Shown: positions 18,348 through 26,888 of the stretch, one piece after another
Position numbering within the stretch: position 1 is the stretch's first letter
Layout of the letters: each line of letters begins with the position of its first letter
Made by a program: the position numbers and the translations under genes
Notes under the pieces: model-generated
Database searches by the model: none
Told to the model about the DNA's origin: nothing
Seen by the model: only the letters and a program-made list of their open reading frames with translations
NCBI GenBank assembly: GCA_031278175.1
Contig: JAITLB010000040.1
Span: 1 to 33,868, forward strand
Reading direction: 5' to 3'
Length of the DNA: 33,868 nt
Source of the DNA: Christensenellaceae bacterium
GTDB lineage: Bacteria > Bacillota > Clostridia > Christensenellales > DTU072

Positions 18348-19997
18348 ATGGGAAAGTACTCATTATCAGCAATATCGTCTGGCACAGAAATATTGTTCTT
18401 AATTCTTATAATACTATTTACTGTGGGTCTAGGACTACTCTTCATCCGTTCTATCCTACGCGAACGTAAGAGATGGTCGGAAGAAAAGGAAAAAGAAGGC
18501 ACGCTAACATTTGATGAATTCTTTAGCTTGCTTGCTAAATTTCTTGAAACCAACAAAACAGGAACCATCGTACTGTTTCGTATTGATATATTTGATAGTC
18601 CCGCATTATTCAAGAGTGTTGGAGAAATACAATACAATACAGCTCTAGAGCAATTATTAAGCAAGATCCATCAAGTGCTAGGTGGAAACGTAAAGTTAGC
18701 GCGCCAAGGCGATGACGTTATCTATGTCTATTATAGAACCCCCAAATTAGCTGGTTCTAACTTAGATAATATATGTCGCACGCTAATCATGGAAATGCAA
18801 AAAAGCATTGTTATTGCTGGTATGCTTAAAGTTGATTTTGATGTCAACATAGGTGTTGTGACTTGCCCAGGTGGTGGTAAAACAGTTGATATCATTAAAC
18901 AAAACCTCCAGCTTGCTGTCGTTGCTGCTAAGCGCAAGGGTATAAACCAATATGCATTCTATGACATCTCTCTTACAAACCAAGAAAGCGATGAGTATAA
19001 GAGCTTCCTCGAGATTAAAACAGCTATCGACAATAAGGACTTTACACTCTACTACCAGCCGATTGTTAATTTGGAATCATTAGAAGTAACCTCTGCCGAA
19101 TCTCTACTACGTTGGAAACATAAGGAGCGCGGTATATTGCCACCTAGTTCTTTCTTAAGCGTTATGGAGCATACTGGTGACATAAACTGGGTAGGATTTT
19201 GGGCTGTAGAACAGTTGTTCAAACAACACCAAAATTGGTCGACACAATATCCTGATGTCAAATTTACACTCTCAACAAATTTATCTGATAAGCAATTGTT
19301 GAATCCACAGCTGAGCGAGGAATTGCGCAGACTTGTAAAGAAAACAAAAGTTGGTCCGTCCAACTTCTGCTTTGAAATCCTTCAAGCCAGCTTCGACCAA
19401 ATTTCAGATGATTCAACCGTTTTAAGTAATATTAAAGCCTTACATGACATAGGTTTCTTGATTACAATAGATAATTTCGGATCAACAGATTCTTCGCTAC
19501 AGAGCATCATTAGCAACGTACATGTGGATATGATTAAAATCTCGCGTGGTTACATCAATCAATCAGTTAATAGCGAGTTCGTTGCCGATATGATAAAAAT
19601 GTTGGTTGGGTATGCGACAAAGAACAATATACAAATTGTAGCCGAAGGTGTTGAGACTATCGAAAATGTCAGTTATATAAAAGGATTAGGCATACAATAT
19701 GGTCAAGGTTTTTACTTTGCAAGACCTGGCGCTCCGAGCGATTTGATGAACGCTGTTATTATGACACCATGGACATCAACATCCGTGCAACATCACAGTG
19801 CTGAAGAAATAGTAATAGATCCTAACAAAACAGCTCAACGACCATCACCCGCGACTACTGCTAGCAGTGCCACTGTGGGCAAAGCTGAGAGTGAAACCAC
19901 TACAACACTCGGCGATCAACCCGAGAGTGAACCAATGACTAGCACCGATGAACCCGCTACAAAAGTGGAGACACAAGACACAACCACACCAACTTAA
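18348..19997 (+). CDS. TM-anchored protein with degenerate GGDEF and divergent EAL domain (start trimmed from ORF-track 18327)
   Basis: ATG 18348 preceded by GAGGTAAAC. One TM (TEILFLILIILFTVGLGLLFI). GGDEF position reads LARQGDDVIYVYY. EAL domain YYQPIVNLESLEVTSAESLLRW, STNLSDKQL, FEILQASF, IDNFGSTDSSLQSI, MIKISRGYI, AEGVETIEN, YGQGFYF. Confidence 0.93.
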   Translation: MGKYSLSAISSGTEILFLILIILFTVGLGLLFIRSILRERKRWSEEKEKEGTLTFDEFFSLLAKFLETNKTGTIVLFRIDIFDSPALFKSVGEIQYNTALEQLLSKIHQVLGGNVKLARQGDDVIYVYYRTPKLAGSNLDNICRTLIMEMQKSIVIAGMLKVDFDVNIGVVTCPGGGKTVDIIKQNLQLAVVAAKRKGINQYAFYDISLTNQESDEYKSFLEIKTAIDNKDFTLYYQPIVNLESLEVTSAESLLRWKHKERGILPPSSFLSVMEHTGDINWVGFWAVEQLFKQHQNWSTQYPDVKFTLSTNLSDKQLLNPQLSEELRRLVKKTKVGPSNFCFEILQASFDQISDDSTVLSNIKALHDIGFLITIDNFGSTDSSLQSIISNVHVDMIKISRGYINQSVNSEFVADMIKMLVGYATKNNIQIVAEGVETIENVSYIKGLGIQYGQGFYFARPGAPSDLMNAVIMTPWTSTSVQHHSAEEIVIDPNKTAQRPSPATTASSATVGKAESETTTTLGDQPESEPMTSTDEPATKVETQDTTTPT

Positions 19998-20043
19998 ATT
20001 TCTAAAATTTGATTGCTTTTAGCATTGTAAAACGCATCCCCTT

Positions 20044-20079
20044 ACAAATGCGGACATAGAATACTATGTCCGCATTTGT
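20044..20079. terminator. Bidirectional terminator between the c-di-GMP operon and spoIVA
   Basis: ACAAATGCGGACATAG-AATA-CTATGTCCGCATTTGT: perfect 16-bp stem with a 4-nt loop, between convergent stops (19997 and 20080). Confidence 0.85.
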
Positions 20080-21552
20080 TTAAAGTAATATACATAACAC
20101 ACCACCACGACTCTCGTTGATAACTCTAGTTATAGTCCTCTTTATCTTTTGCTGCACATCTTCAGGCATGTTCCTTATCTTTGACGACATATCGTCTTTT
20201 ACTAGATCGCTCAGCGATTTTCCAAATAAATTGGCTTGCCAAATTCCAGCTTGATCTGTTTCAAATTCTGATTTTAGTTTATTAACTAAATCCTCTGATT
20301 GATGTTCGCTACCAATTGTAGGACATAGTTCACTCTCAACATCAACGCGCACTATATGAACTGAAGGCGCTGTAGCTTTGATTTTTATGCCGTATTGATC
20401 ACCCTTTTTAACTAATTCGGGAGGCGATAATTGCAGTTGTTCAATTGTAGGACTAACTATCCCATAACCAGTTCGAATTGAATCGTCTAGCGCAGAACGT
20501 AGTTTCTCATAATCTCTATATGCCATTCCCGCTTTAACCACATAATTCATCAATTTCCGTTCATCGTCTATCTGCGTTCCACACTCATCCGATAACACTT
20601 TATAGAAAATGCCGTCTTTTGCTCTAAACGAAATTTTAATAACACCCGTTCCAGCATCTGCCTCGGTGTCAGGATCTGACTGCAAAATATCAAGATTATC
20701 AAAAACTGTACATAGCTTTTCATAGTCTTTCATTTTAGCAATTGATTGATCGCTCGTTTTAAGACATGCTATTATATCAGAAATCACTTGTCCGTCTTGC
20801 GGTAGTGCGCGCATCCATTTGGGTAGTTCAATGTCAACAGAACTAATAGGAAATTCCATTAATACTTCGTTTAATATTGTTGCGAATTGTTCAGGCGATG
20901 CGCTAGCTACATTTAGAGGAATAACTGAGACATTATATTTATCTCTTAACGCAACAGCTAAATCGAACACTTCTGTCGAATCTGCGTTGATACTATTAAG
21001 TACAACGACAAAAGGTTTTCCTATTAATTTTAATTCGCGCATTATTCGATCTTCAGCAGTGTTATATGAATTTCTACTTATGCCTGTAATGCTTCCATCT
21101 GTTAGCACAACTATGCCTATAGTACTGTGCTCTCGTATAACTTTATCTGTGCCGATTGTCGCAGCCTCTTGGAATGGCATTTCTAAATCACTCCAGGGCG
21201 TATGGACCATACGTGGTTTCTCATCTTCTAAATGCCCACTAACACCATCTACAACATACCCCACACAGTCAATTAAACGCACGTTCACTGCCGTCTTATC
21301 GACATTTATTCTAACAGCCTCAGCTGGTACAAATTTAGGTTCTGTCGTCATTATAGTTTTGCCATCAGCCGATTGTGGCAATTCATCGATCGTGCGTGCG
21401 CGCTTTCCTTCATTGTCAATCTTGTCGATGACAAGCGTTTCCATAAACCTTTTAATAAACGTAGACTTCCCCGTACGCACAGGTCCCACTACACCAATAT
21501 ATACGTCACCTCCTGTACGATTTGCAATATCCCTATAAATACTTTGATCCAT
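20080..21552 (-). CDS. spoIVA: Stage IV sporulation protein A (spore coat morphogenetic ATPase)
   Basis: MDQSIYRDIANRTGGDVYIGVVGPVRTGKSTFIKRFMETLVID...ARTIDELPQSADGKTIMTTEPKFVPAEAVRI...VNVRLIDCVGYVV...; C-terminus INESRGGVLCILL. Highly characteristic of SpoIVA. Confidence 0.97.
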   Translation of the reverse strand: MDQSIYRDIANRTGGDVYIGVVGPVRTGKSTFIKRFMETLVIDKIDNEGKRARTIDELPQSADGKTIMTTEPKFVPAEAVRINVDKTAVNVRLIDCVGYVVDGVSGHLEDEKPRMVHTPWSDLEMPFQEAATIGTDKVIREHSTIGIVVLTDGSITGISRNSYNTAEDRIMRELKLIGKPFVVVLNSINADSTEVFDLAVALRDKYNVSVIPLNVASASPEQFATILNEVLMEFPISSVDIELPKWMRALPQDGQVISDIIACLKTSDQSIAKMKDYEKLCTVFDNLDILQSDPDTEADAGTGVIKISFRAKDGIFYKVLSDECGTQIDDERKLMNYVVKAGMAYRDYEKLRSALDDSIRTGYGIVSPTIEQLQLSPPELVKKGDQYGIKIKATAPSVHIVRVDVESELCPTIGSEHQSEDLVNKLKSEFETDQAGIWQANLFGKSLSDLVKDDMSSKIRNMPEDVQQKIKRTITRVINESRGGVLCILL

Positions 21553-21576
21553 CGAGCCTCCACACCTTTATTTATA

Positions 21577-21606
21577 ACTATATGCAAATAGTTTATTAAA
21601 TATGCC
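21577..21606 (-). promoter_or_regulatory. Sigma-E-like (mother-cell sporulation) promoter of spoIVA
   Basis: Minus strand GGCATATT - 14 nt (TAATAAACTATTTG) - CATATAGT, close to the sigma-E consensus (about KMATATT N13-15 CATACAMT). The -10 lies 25 nt upstream of the spoIVA ATG. Confidence 0.6.
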
Positions 21607-22046
21607 ATTGTAATTTAATGCTCTAGAATTACTGCTAGTAACACTCATTATCACATATGCCCCGCCACACACTCGCGACCAAAAGCACTTTTAAACTTTC
21701 AAGCATTAGAACAAGCAATCTCTGTTAACAATGCAAATAAGTTTCTAACCTAACCACCACTAAGCTAAATTACAAATGCCTCAAAGCTTAAACAAACCCG
21801 CAAGACAGACTACTTGAGGTAAATATAAACAGTGTAATTTAAAATTTGTAAAATGGATTTAGCAATTTTTGAATAGAATCTTATTCTAAGTGTCCGCATT
21901 AAAAAATAGATAATCAACACAAATTGCTACATTTTCATCATTCAAAATGCATTTATCATATATTCAATTCATGTTTAGTTTATACTTAATCAATAAAATA
22001 TTTGCATGTTAACAACAGAACAAATGAGTTGTTGATGGAGGCTATA

Positions 22047-24452
22047 ATGCTTAAACTTGTAAATATAGTCAAAGACTACTATCTAGGCGAAAACACAACC
22101 GTTAATGCTCTGCGCGGGCTAACGCTCGATTTCCGCAAATCGGAGTTTGTGTCAGTTTTAGGACCATCGGGTTGTGGTAAAACTACACTCATGAATATTA
22201 TCGGCGGACTTGACAGAGCAACGTCTGGCGCTATATCATTCAATGGTAAGAGTACGTCGGATTTTAAGAATCGTGATTGGGACGACTATAGAAACAAGAA
22301 AATTGGGTTTATTTTTCAAAACTATTATCTCATTCCACATTTGTCTATTCTCTCAAATGTAGAATTAGCACTTACTATATCGGGAGTGTCCCGAGCTGAG
22401 CGCACCGAGCGTGCTAAGGCAGCACTTATTGAAGTAGGTTTAGCCGACCAAATAACTAAGCGCCCGAACCAATTATCAGGCGGGCAAATGCAACGTGTCG
22501 CTATAGCACGTGCGCTAATTAATAATCCTGAGATATTATTAGCCGATGAACCAACTGGCGCACTTGACACAACAACAAGCACTTCAATAATGGAACTAAT
22601 TAAGAAAATTTCCACAGAGCGATTGGTTATTATGGTCACACATAATGCAGACCTTGCTGCTGAATACTCGACACGTATAATACATATGCTAGATGGAAAA
22701 ATAATAGATGATAGTGATCCCTACGACTCATCGGCGGACGTAAAACATTTAGAGAGAGTAGAACTTCTAAAAGCTGAAGATACTATTTCATGCGCAACTA
22801 AAAAGGCATTTAAGAAATCAGAACACAAGTCCTCAATGTCATTTTTTACGGCACTTTTATTAAGCTTGCGAAATCTTCTCACAAAAAAGGGGAGAACTAT
22901 AATAACATCGATAGCTGGATCGATAGGCATCATAGGGGTCAGTCTCATTCTAGCGGTGTCGCAAGGAATGAACAACTATATAAACAAAATTCAATCTGAC
23001 ATGATGTCATCGTATCCGATTACTATTACGGCACAATCAATCAGCGCCGAACAGATGATCGCAATGATTAATTCGCGATTCAATTCCGACTTAGAAAAAT
23101 TCCCAGGCATAGACGTGCAAAAACTATATGCGAGAAAAGCAACTAATACTTCTCACAAAAACATTATAACGCAAGATTATATCGACTATATAACTAATCC
23201 CAACATCCTAAATCCCGATTTGTACAACGACATTCTATTCGACACGGGAATGAATATGAACATCTACGGCACAATAAACGGTACAACGGATTACAAGAAA
23301 ATTAGTAGCCAATATTTTGCACAGATGATAAGTCTGGATTTTTTGAAAACACAATATGATGTAATTTCAACCGATGGACATATGCCCAACAACCTCAATG
23401 AAGCCGTTCTAGTAGTTAATGAGTATAATGAAGTATCAGAGCGCGCACTTTATGATCTAGGTTTTATTTCAGCATCCAGTGAAGATACCACGGCTAAAGT
23501 TGAAGTGCCATTTTCTGAGATAGTAGGTCACGAATTTAAATTTGCATCAAACGATGCCAACTACAAATTTATTGATAATCGATTCATTGAAAACACACCA
23601 TTAGACATTGCATTTACTGATTCAAACTCGATCACACTGAAAATTGTCGGTATCGTGCGCATTAATGCTAGCACTGATGCAGGTACACTCAGTGCCACAA
23701 TCGGCTATTTGCCAGCACTAAAGTCTCATATGCTTAATATGAATGAAAACTCAGAAATAGTTCAGTGGATGAACACTACGGGTAATGAGTTAATTAATCC
23801 GTATAATGGCACGACCTATACCGACAGTCTCGTCAGCACTGCCCAAGAGCAATGGTACAGCGCACTAAGAACTTTAGGTGGTGTGTCACTTGCTAATTCT
23901 ATAAGCATCTATCCAAAGAGCTTTGAGACAAAAAATCAAATTAAGGCAGTTCTGGATACTTATAACAATAATAAGGAAGACAAAGATGTCGTTCAGTATA
24001 CTGATCTGTCCGAGACAATGATCACTTTGATTAGTCAGTTGATCAATATTATAACCTATGTTCTCGTTGCATTCACTGCAATTTCACTTGTTGTGTCTAG
24101 CGTCATGATCTCTATTATCACCTATGTTTCCGTTATAGAGCGTACTAAAGAAATCGGTATCTTGCGTAGCATCGGCGCGCGCAAGCGCGACATAACGCGC
24201 GTCTTTATAGCTGAAACATTTATCATCGGATTTGCAGCAGGTGTCCTAGGTGTAGCATTTGCATATATTATATCTATACCCATCAATTTTATTATAAAAG
24301 GCTTAACCGAAATTTCGGGCATAGCTGCACTTTCTCCTGTGAGTGCTATATTAATGATAGGAATAAGCATATTCCTGATGGTAATAGCAGGACTAACACC
24401 AGCACTACACGCATCACGCAAAGATCCAGTAGCCGCACTGCGCACAGAATAG
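22047..24452 (+). CDS. ABC transporter, fused ATPase-permease (MacB/FtsX-type)
   Basis: [29 protein letters not shown]...[19 protein letters not shown] (Walker A), [15 protein letters not shown] (signature), [13 protein letters not shown] (Walker B). Then TM-extracytoplasmic-TM permease ending [35 protein letters not shown]...[19 protein letters not shown] (FtsX domain). ATG 22047 has RBS GGAGG; the ORF-track start 22002 does not. Confidence 0.94.
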   Translation: MLKLVNIVKDYYLGENTTVNALRGLTLDFRKSEFVSVLGPSGCGKTTLMNIIGGLDRATSGAISFNGKSTSDFKNRDWDDYRNKKIGFIFQNYYLIPHLSILSNVELALTISGVSRAERTERAKAALIEVGLADQITKRPNQLSGGQMQRVAIARALINNPEILLADEPTGALDTTTSTSIMELIKKISTERLVIMVTHNADLAAEYSTRIIHMLDGKIIDDSDPYDSSADVKHLERVELLKAEDTISCATKKAFKKSEHKSSMSFFTALLLSLRNLLTKKGRTIITSIAGSIGIIGVSLILAVSQGMNNYINKIQSDMMSSYPITITAQSISAEQMIAMINSRFNSDLEKFPGIDVQKLYARKATNTSHKNIITQDYIDYITNPNILNPDLYNDILFDTGMNMNIYGTINGTTDYKKISSQYFAQMISLDFLKTQYDVISTDGHMPNNLNEAVLVVNEYNEVSERALYDLGFISASSEDTTAKVEVPFSEIVGHEFKFASNDANYKFIDNRFIENTPLDIAFTDSNSITLKIVGIVRINASTDAGTLSATIGYLPALKSHMLNMNENSEIVQWMNTTGNELINPYNGTTYTDSLVSTAQEQWYSALRTLGGVSLANSISIYPKSFETKNQIKAVLDTYNNNKEDKDVVQYTDLSETMITLISQLINIITYVLVAFTAISLVVSSVMISIITYVSVIERTKEIGILRSIGARKRDITRVFIAETFIIGFAAGVLGVAFAYIISIPINFIIKGLTEISGIAALSPVSAILMIGISIFLMVIAGLTPALHASRKDPVAALRTE

Positions 24453-24641
24453 TTTTTAGTGCTTCACCTCGGTGAAACCAGCTTGCAACACTAATTACTA
24501 AGTTTTCAAATGCTTGTGAGAGCTAACCTAAGTAATGACCAATCTACAGCAATTACGCTAGCTCGCATCAAGTATTTGTTTTTCGATGAATGGCTTGCGC
24601 ATATATTAACTATGCAGTAGTCTTAAACGTAGTATTCCAAT

Positions 24642-24664
24642 GCGCACTCATAAAGTGAGTGCGC
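24642..24664. repeat. Perfect inverted repeat (hairpin) in the intergenic region
   Basis: GCGCACTCA-TAAAG-TGAGTGCGC, 9-bp stem, not followed by a T-run. Confidence 0.6.
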
Positions 24665-24688
24665 TACTAGATTTAATCCTAGAATTAG

Positions 24689-24745
24689 AAAAGTGAAGTG
24701 CTCTTTGTCAATTAGGCAATCATAGTGCATCACTTTTTATTTTTC
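24689..24745 (+). terminator. Probable terminator downstream of the ABC transporter
   Basis: AAAAGTGA...TCACTTTT stem with long loop followed by TTTTTATTTTT. Confidence 0.45.
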
Positions 24746-24822
24746 GCAGTATAAAACACAACACTAAATCTTTTCAAATTTAAAATACGCTGGCATTCTA
24801 TTAGAAAACCACAACCTCTCTA

Positions 24823-25011
24823 TTACTTTACCGTGGTATTAAGGACTACGATTTGTGCATCTACTTTTATATTTAGTTTTCTCTTGCAGATTTCCGCAAC
24901 ATATCTAGGTCGTGCCCCTCGGTTAAGTTCTAAATTGAATCTGTTTGTATATCTATCGAATAACCTTTTGCTTATATGATCTTTCACCGCATTTATTGAG
25001 CTGGTAGACAT
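24823..25011 (-). CDS. Small ORF (62 aa) of unknown function between the ABC transporter and brxL-like gene; may be spurious or a gene remnant
   Basis: MSTSSINAVKDHISKRLFDRYTNRFNLELNRGARPRYVAEICKRKLNIKVDAQIVVLNTTVK. Basic, plausible amino-acid composition, same strand as the BREX operon, no opposing long ORF, but no convincing RBS. Confidence 0.25.
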   Translation of the reverse strand: MSTSSINAVKDHISKRLFDRYTNRFNLELNRGARPRYVAEICKRKLNIKVDAQIVVLNTTVK

Positions 25012-25295
25012 GCCATTTAAGCCACTGTTTAATTACGTAGGACATCACTCCATCTGCAAGTAGTAATACCAGATATGGTACTCTCAATGCCGCCTTGCGC
25101 CTTAAAACGCTAACGAAAGCATTTTCAGACAATTAAGACACAACTCATTATATACTTTGGTGTGCTTGAGTCACAACCGCAACCGCGCTATGTAAGTTGT
25201 AAGCAAGTTAATATCCCAGTTCTCAGATAACAACTGAATACTCTTTCCATTTAAATATATTTTATGGAAAATGCTTATGATCGTGGCAATTTAAA

Positions 25296-26726
25296 TCAGT
25301 GCTTATACTGTATATCAGGCACGTTTGGGTCGACATATTCTTTTGGTGCAATCACATGTAATTGCTCTCTAATTACTTGTCGCATCTCTTTAGCAGGTTC
25401 TAGACAATATTTAATAAACTCATCTTTAGGAATATCGGCTGGTTTTTTTGCGTGTGGAAATAACAGTTTAACGAAACCTGTACAAAGGCGTGTTATGGCA
25501 TCTAGATCTCTTTTGTATGCCTTTGGAGGCACATTTATACAGGCATCAACTAATGTTGAATAGTGCATTTCATGACGCAATGAATGCAAAACTTCTGCGA
25601 AATACTCTGTATTCAATGCCCAACCCGTGGCAATAAGATTTTGATCACATTTAGGTATTTCCCAACCTAAAATAAAACCGTGTATTCGATCAAGCGTCTC
25701 AGCTTTGCGAAAAATTGGATTTATAGCATTTACCATATTAACTTGTGTGTTAAATTTTTCTGTATCGATGTTCCCCAAAACTACTATGCCTGCATCGGCG
25801 GGAATTTCTGCATCGAAACCTTTTACAATGCCATCTTGCATATAAGTAGTAAGTGCAGCTTGGACTTGTGCTGGTTCAATGAATTTCATGTTCTGTATCT
25901 CATCGAACGCGACATAATCAAAACGTGTCACAAGCCCTGGTGTTTTGACATTGTTATCAAAAAACAAAGTAGCTCTAGACACAGTGCCACCAGAAACAAC
26001 CCAACCGCGTTTGCTTATTTTCTCGTAGACATAACTCTTTCCAGTCCCTCTAGGGGCAAGTTCAATCAGGTTTACTCTGCGCTCAACAAATGGTAATAAT
26101 CGCCTGATGAGAAACATTTTTTCTCTATCTTTATATCCAGCAGGATTATAATCTGCTGCAGATATTAGCAAATCAAGCCATTCTTGAGTGGTAAAATTTG
26201 TGCGCGCTTCTCGATAAAATTCCAGATCGACACTATATGGACAAAATGGTTGATATGAAATAACTTTAATATAACCACGTGCTTGTTTCTTTGAATAGTC
26301 TTGATCCCATACAAGGTCAATTATTCCCCAATTATCACTCTTTCGAAGCAACTGGTCTTGCCATTTCTCGACAACATTGTCCGAAATTTCTCCACCCGCG
26401 CCCCCTTTCATGCCTCCAAAATCTGGCAATTCAAAAAGCGTTTTTCCTGCTTTGACATCGACATAGACACGCATCCGTGCTAAAAAGCGCACTCTTTCAC
26501 CCTTGATCATTTTGAATTTAAATTGTTCATAATCATTGCTACTTGGTATATATGTCTTTACATATTGCGTGATCCCTGTGTAGTTTATATCACCTTCATC
26601 ATCTGAGAATTTCATTACTAACCAATCTCTCATATATGATGGCAAACTAAGATCCGCAAAAAATTTTGTCCTCTTCGGATCTTTAAGGACTACCATGTCA
26701 GCAAAAACATTTTTTATTTTGCTCAT
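25296..26726 (-). CDS. brxL: BrxL-like AAA+ ATPase (BREX system; short form without Lon protease domain)
   Basis: 476 aa; VNLIELAPRGTGKSYVYEKIS (Walker A), FDYVAFDEIQNMKF (Walker B), GIVVLGNIDTEKFN, ETLDRIHGFILGWEIPK; C-terminus PNVPDIQYKH-stop. RBS GGAGGTATAAATG. Confidence 0.85.
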   Translation of the reverse strand: MSKIKNVFADMVVLKDPKRTKFFADLSLPSYMRDWLVMKFSDDEGDINYTGITQYVKTYIPSSNDYEQFKFKMIKGERVRFLARMRVYVDVKAGKTLFELPDFGGMKGGAGGEISDNVVEKWQDQLLRKSDNWGIIDLVWDQDYSKKQARGYIKVISYQPFCPYSVDLEFYREARTNFTTQEWLDLLISAADYNPAGYKDREKMFLIRRLLPFVERRVNLIELAPRGTGKSYVYEKISKRGWVVSGGTVSRATLFFDNNVKTPGLVTRFDYVAFDEIQNMKFIEPAQVQAALTTYMQDGIVKGFDAEIPADAGIVVLGNIDTEKFNTQVNMVNAINPIFRKAETLDRIHGFILGWEIPKCDQNLIATGWALNTEYFAEVLHSLRHEMHYSTLVDACINVPPKAYKRDLDAITRLCTGFVKLLFPHAKKPADIPKDEFIKYCLEPAKEMRQVIREQLHVIAPKEYVDPNVPDIQYKH

Positions 26727-26888
26727 TTATACCTCCATGTCATCACTAACTATATCGCGTGTTTTATCCATTTTAATATCCCTTAAATACCCAATTAGCA
26801 TCACATATGCGCATTCAGGATTTCCATTTTCAATTTTCGCATTTGATCTTTTCCGAGATTTTAGCTGCATTTGCTAATGTTATTTAGA

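Noticed and set aside
20819-21538. 239-aa plus-strand ORF
   Set aside because: Fully antisense to spoIVA, whose identity is strong; no RBS or family signal.
25264-26096. Plus-strand ORFs of 99 and 138 aa
   Set aside because: Antisense to the brxL-like gene, Cys/Ser-rich artefactual composition.
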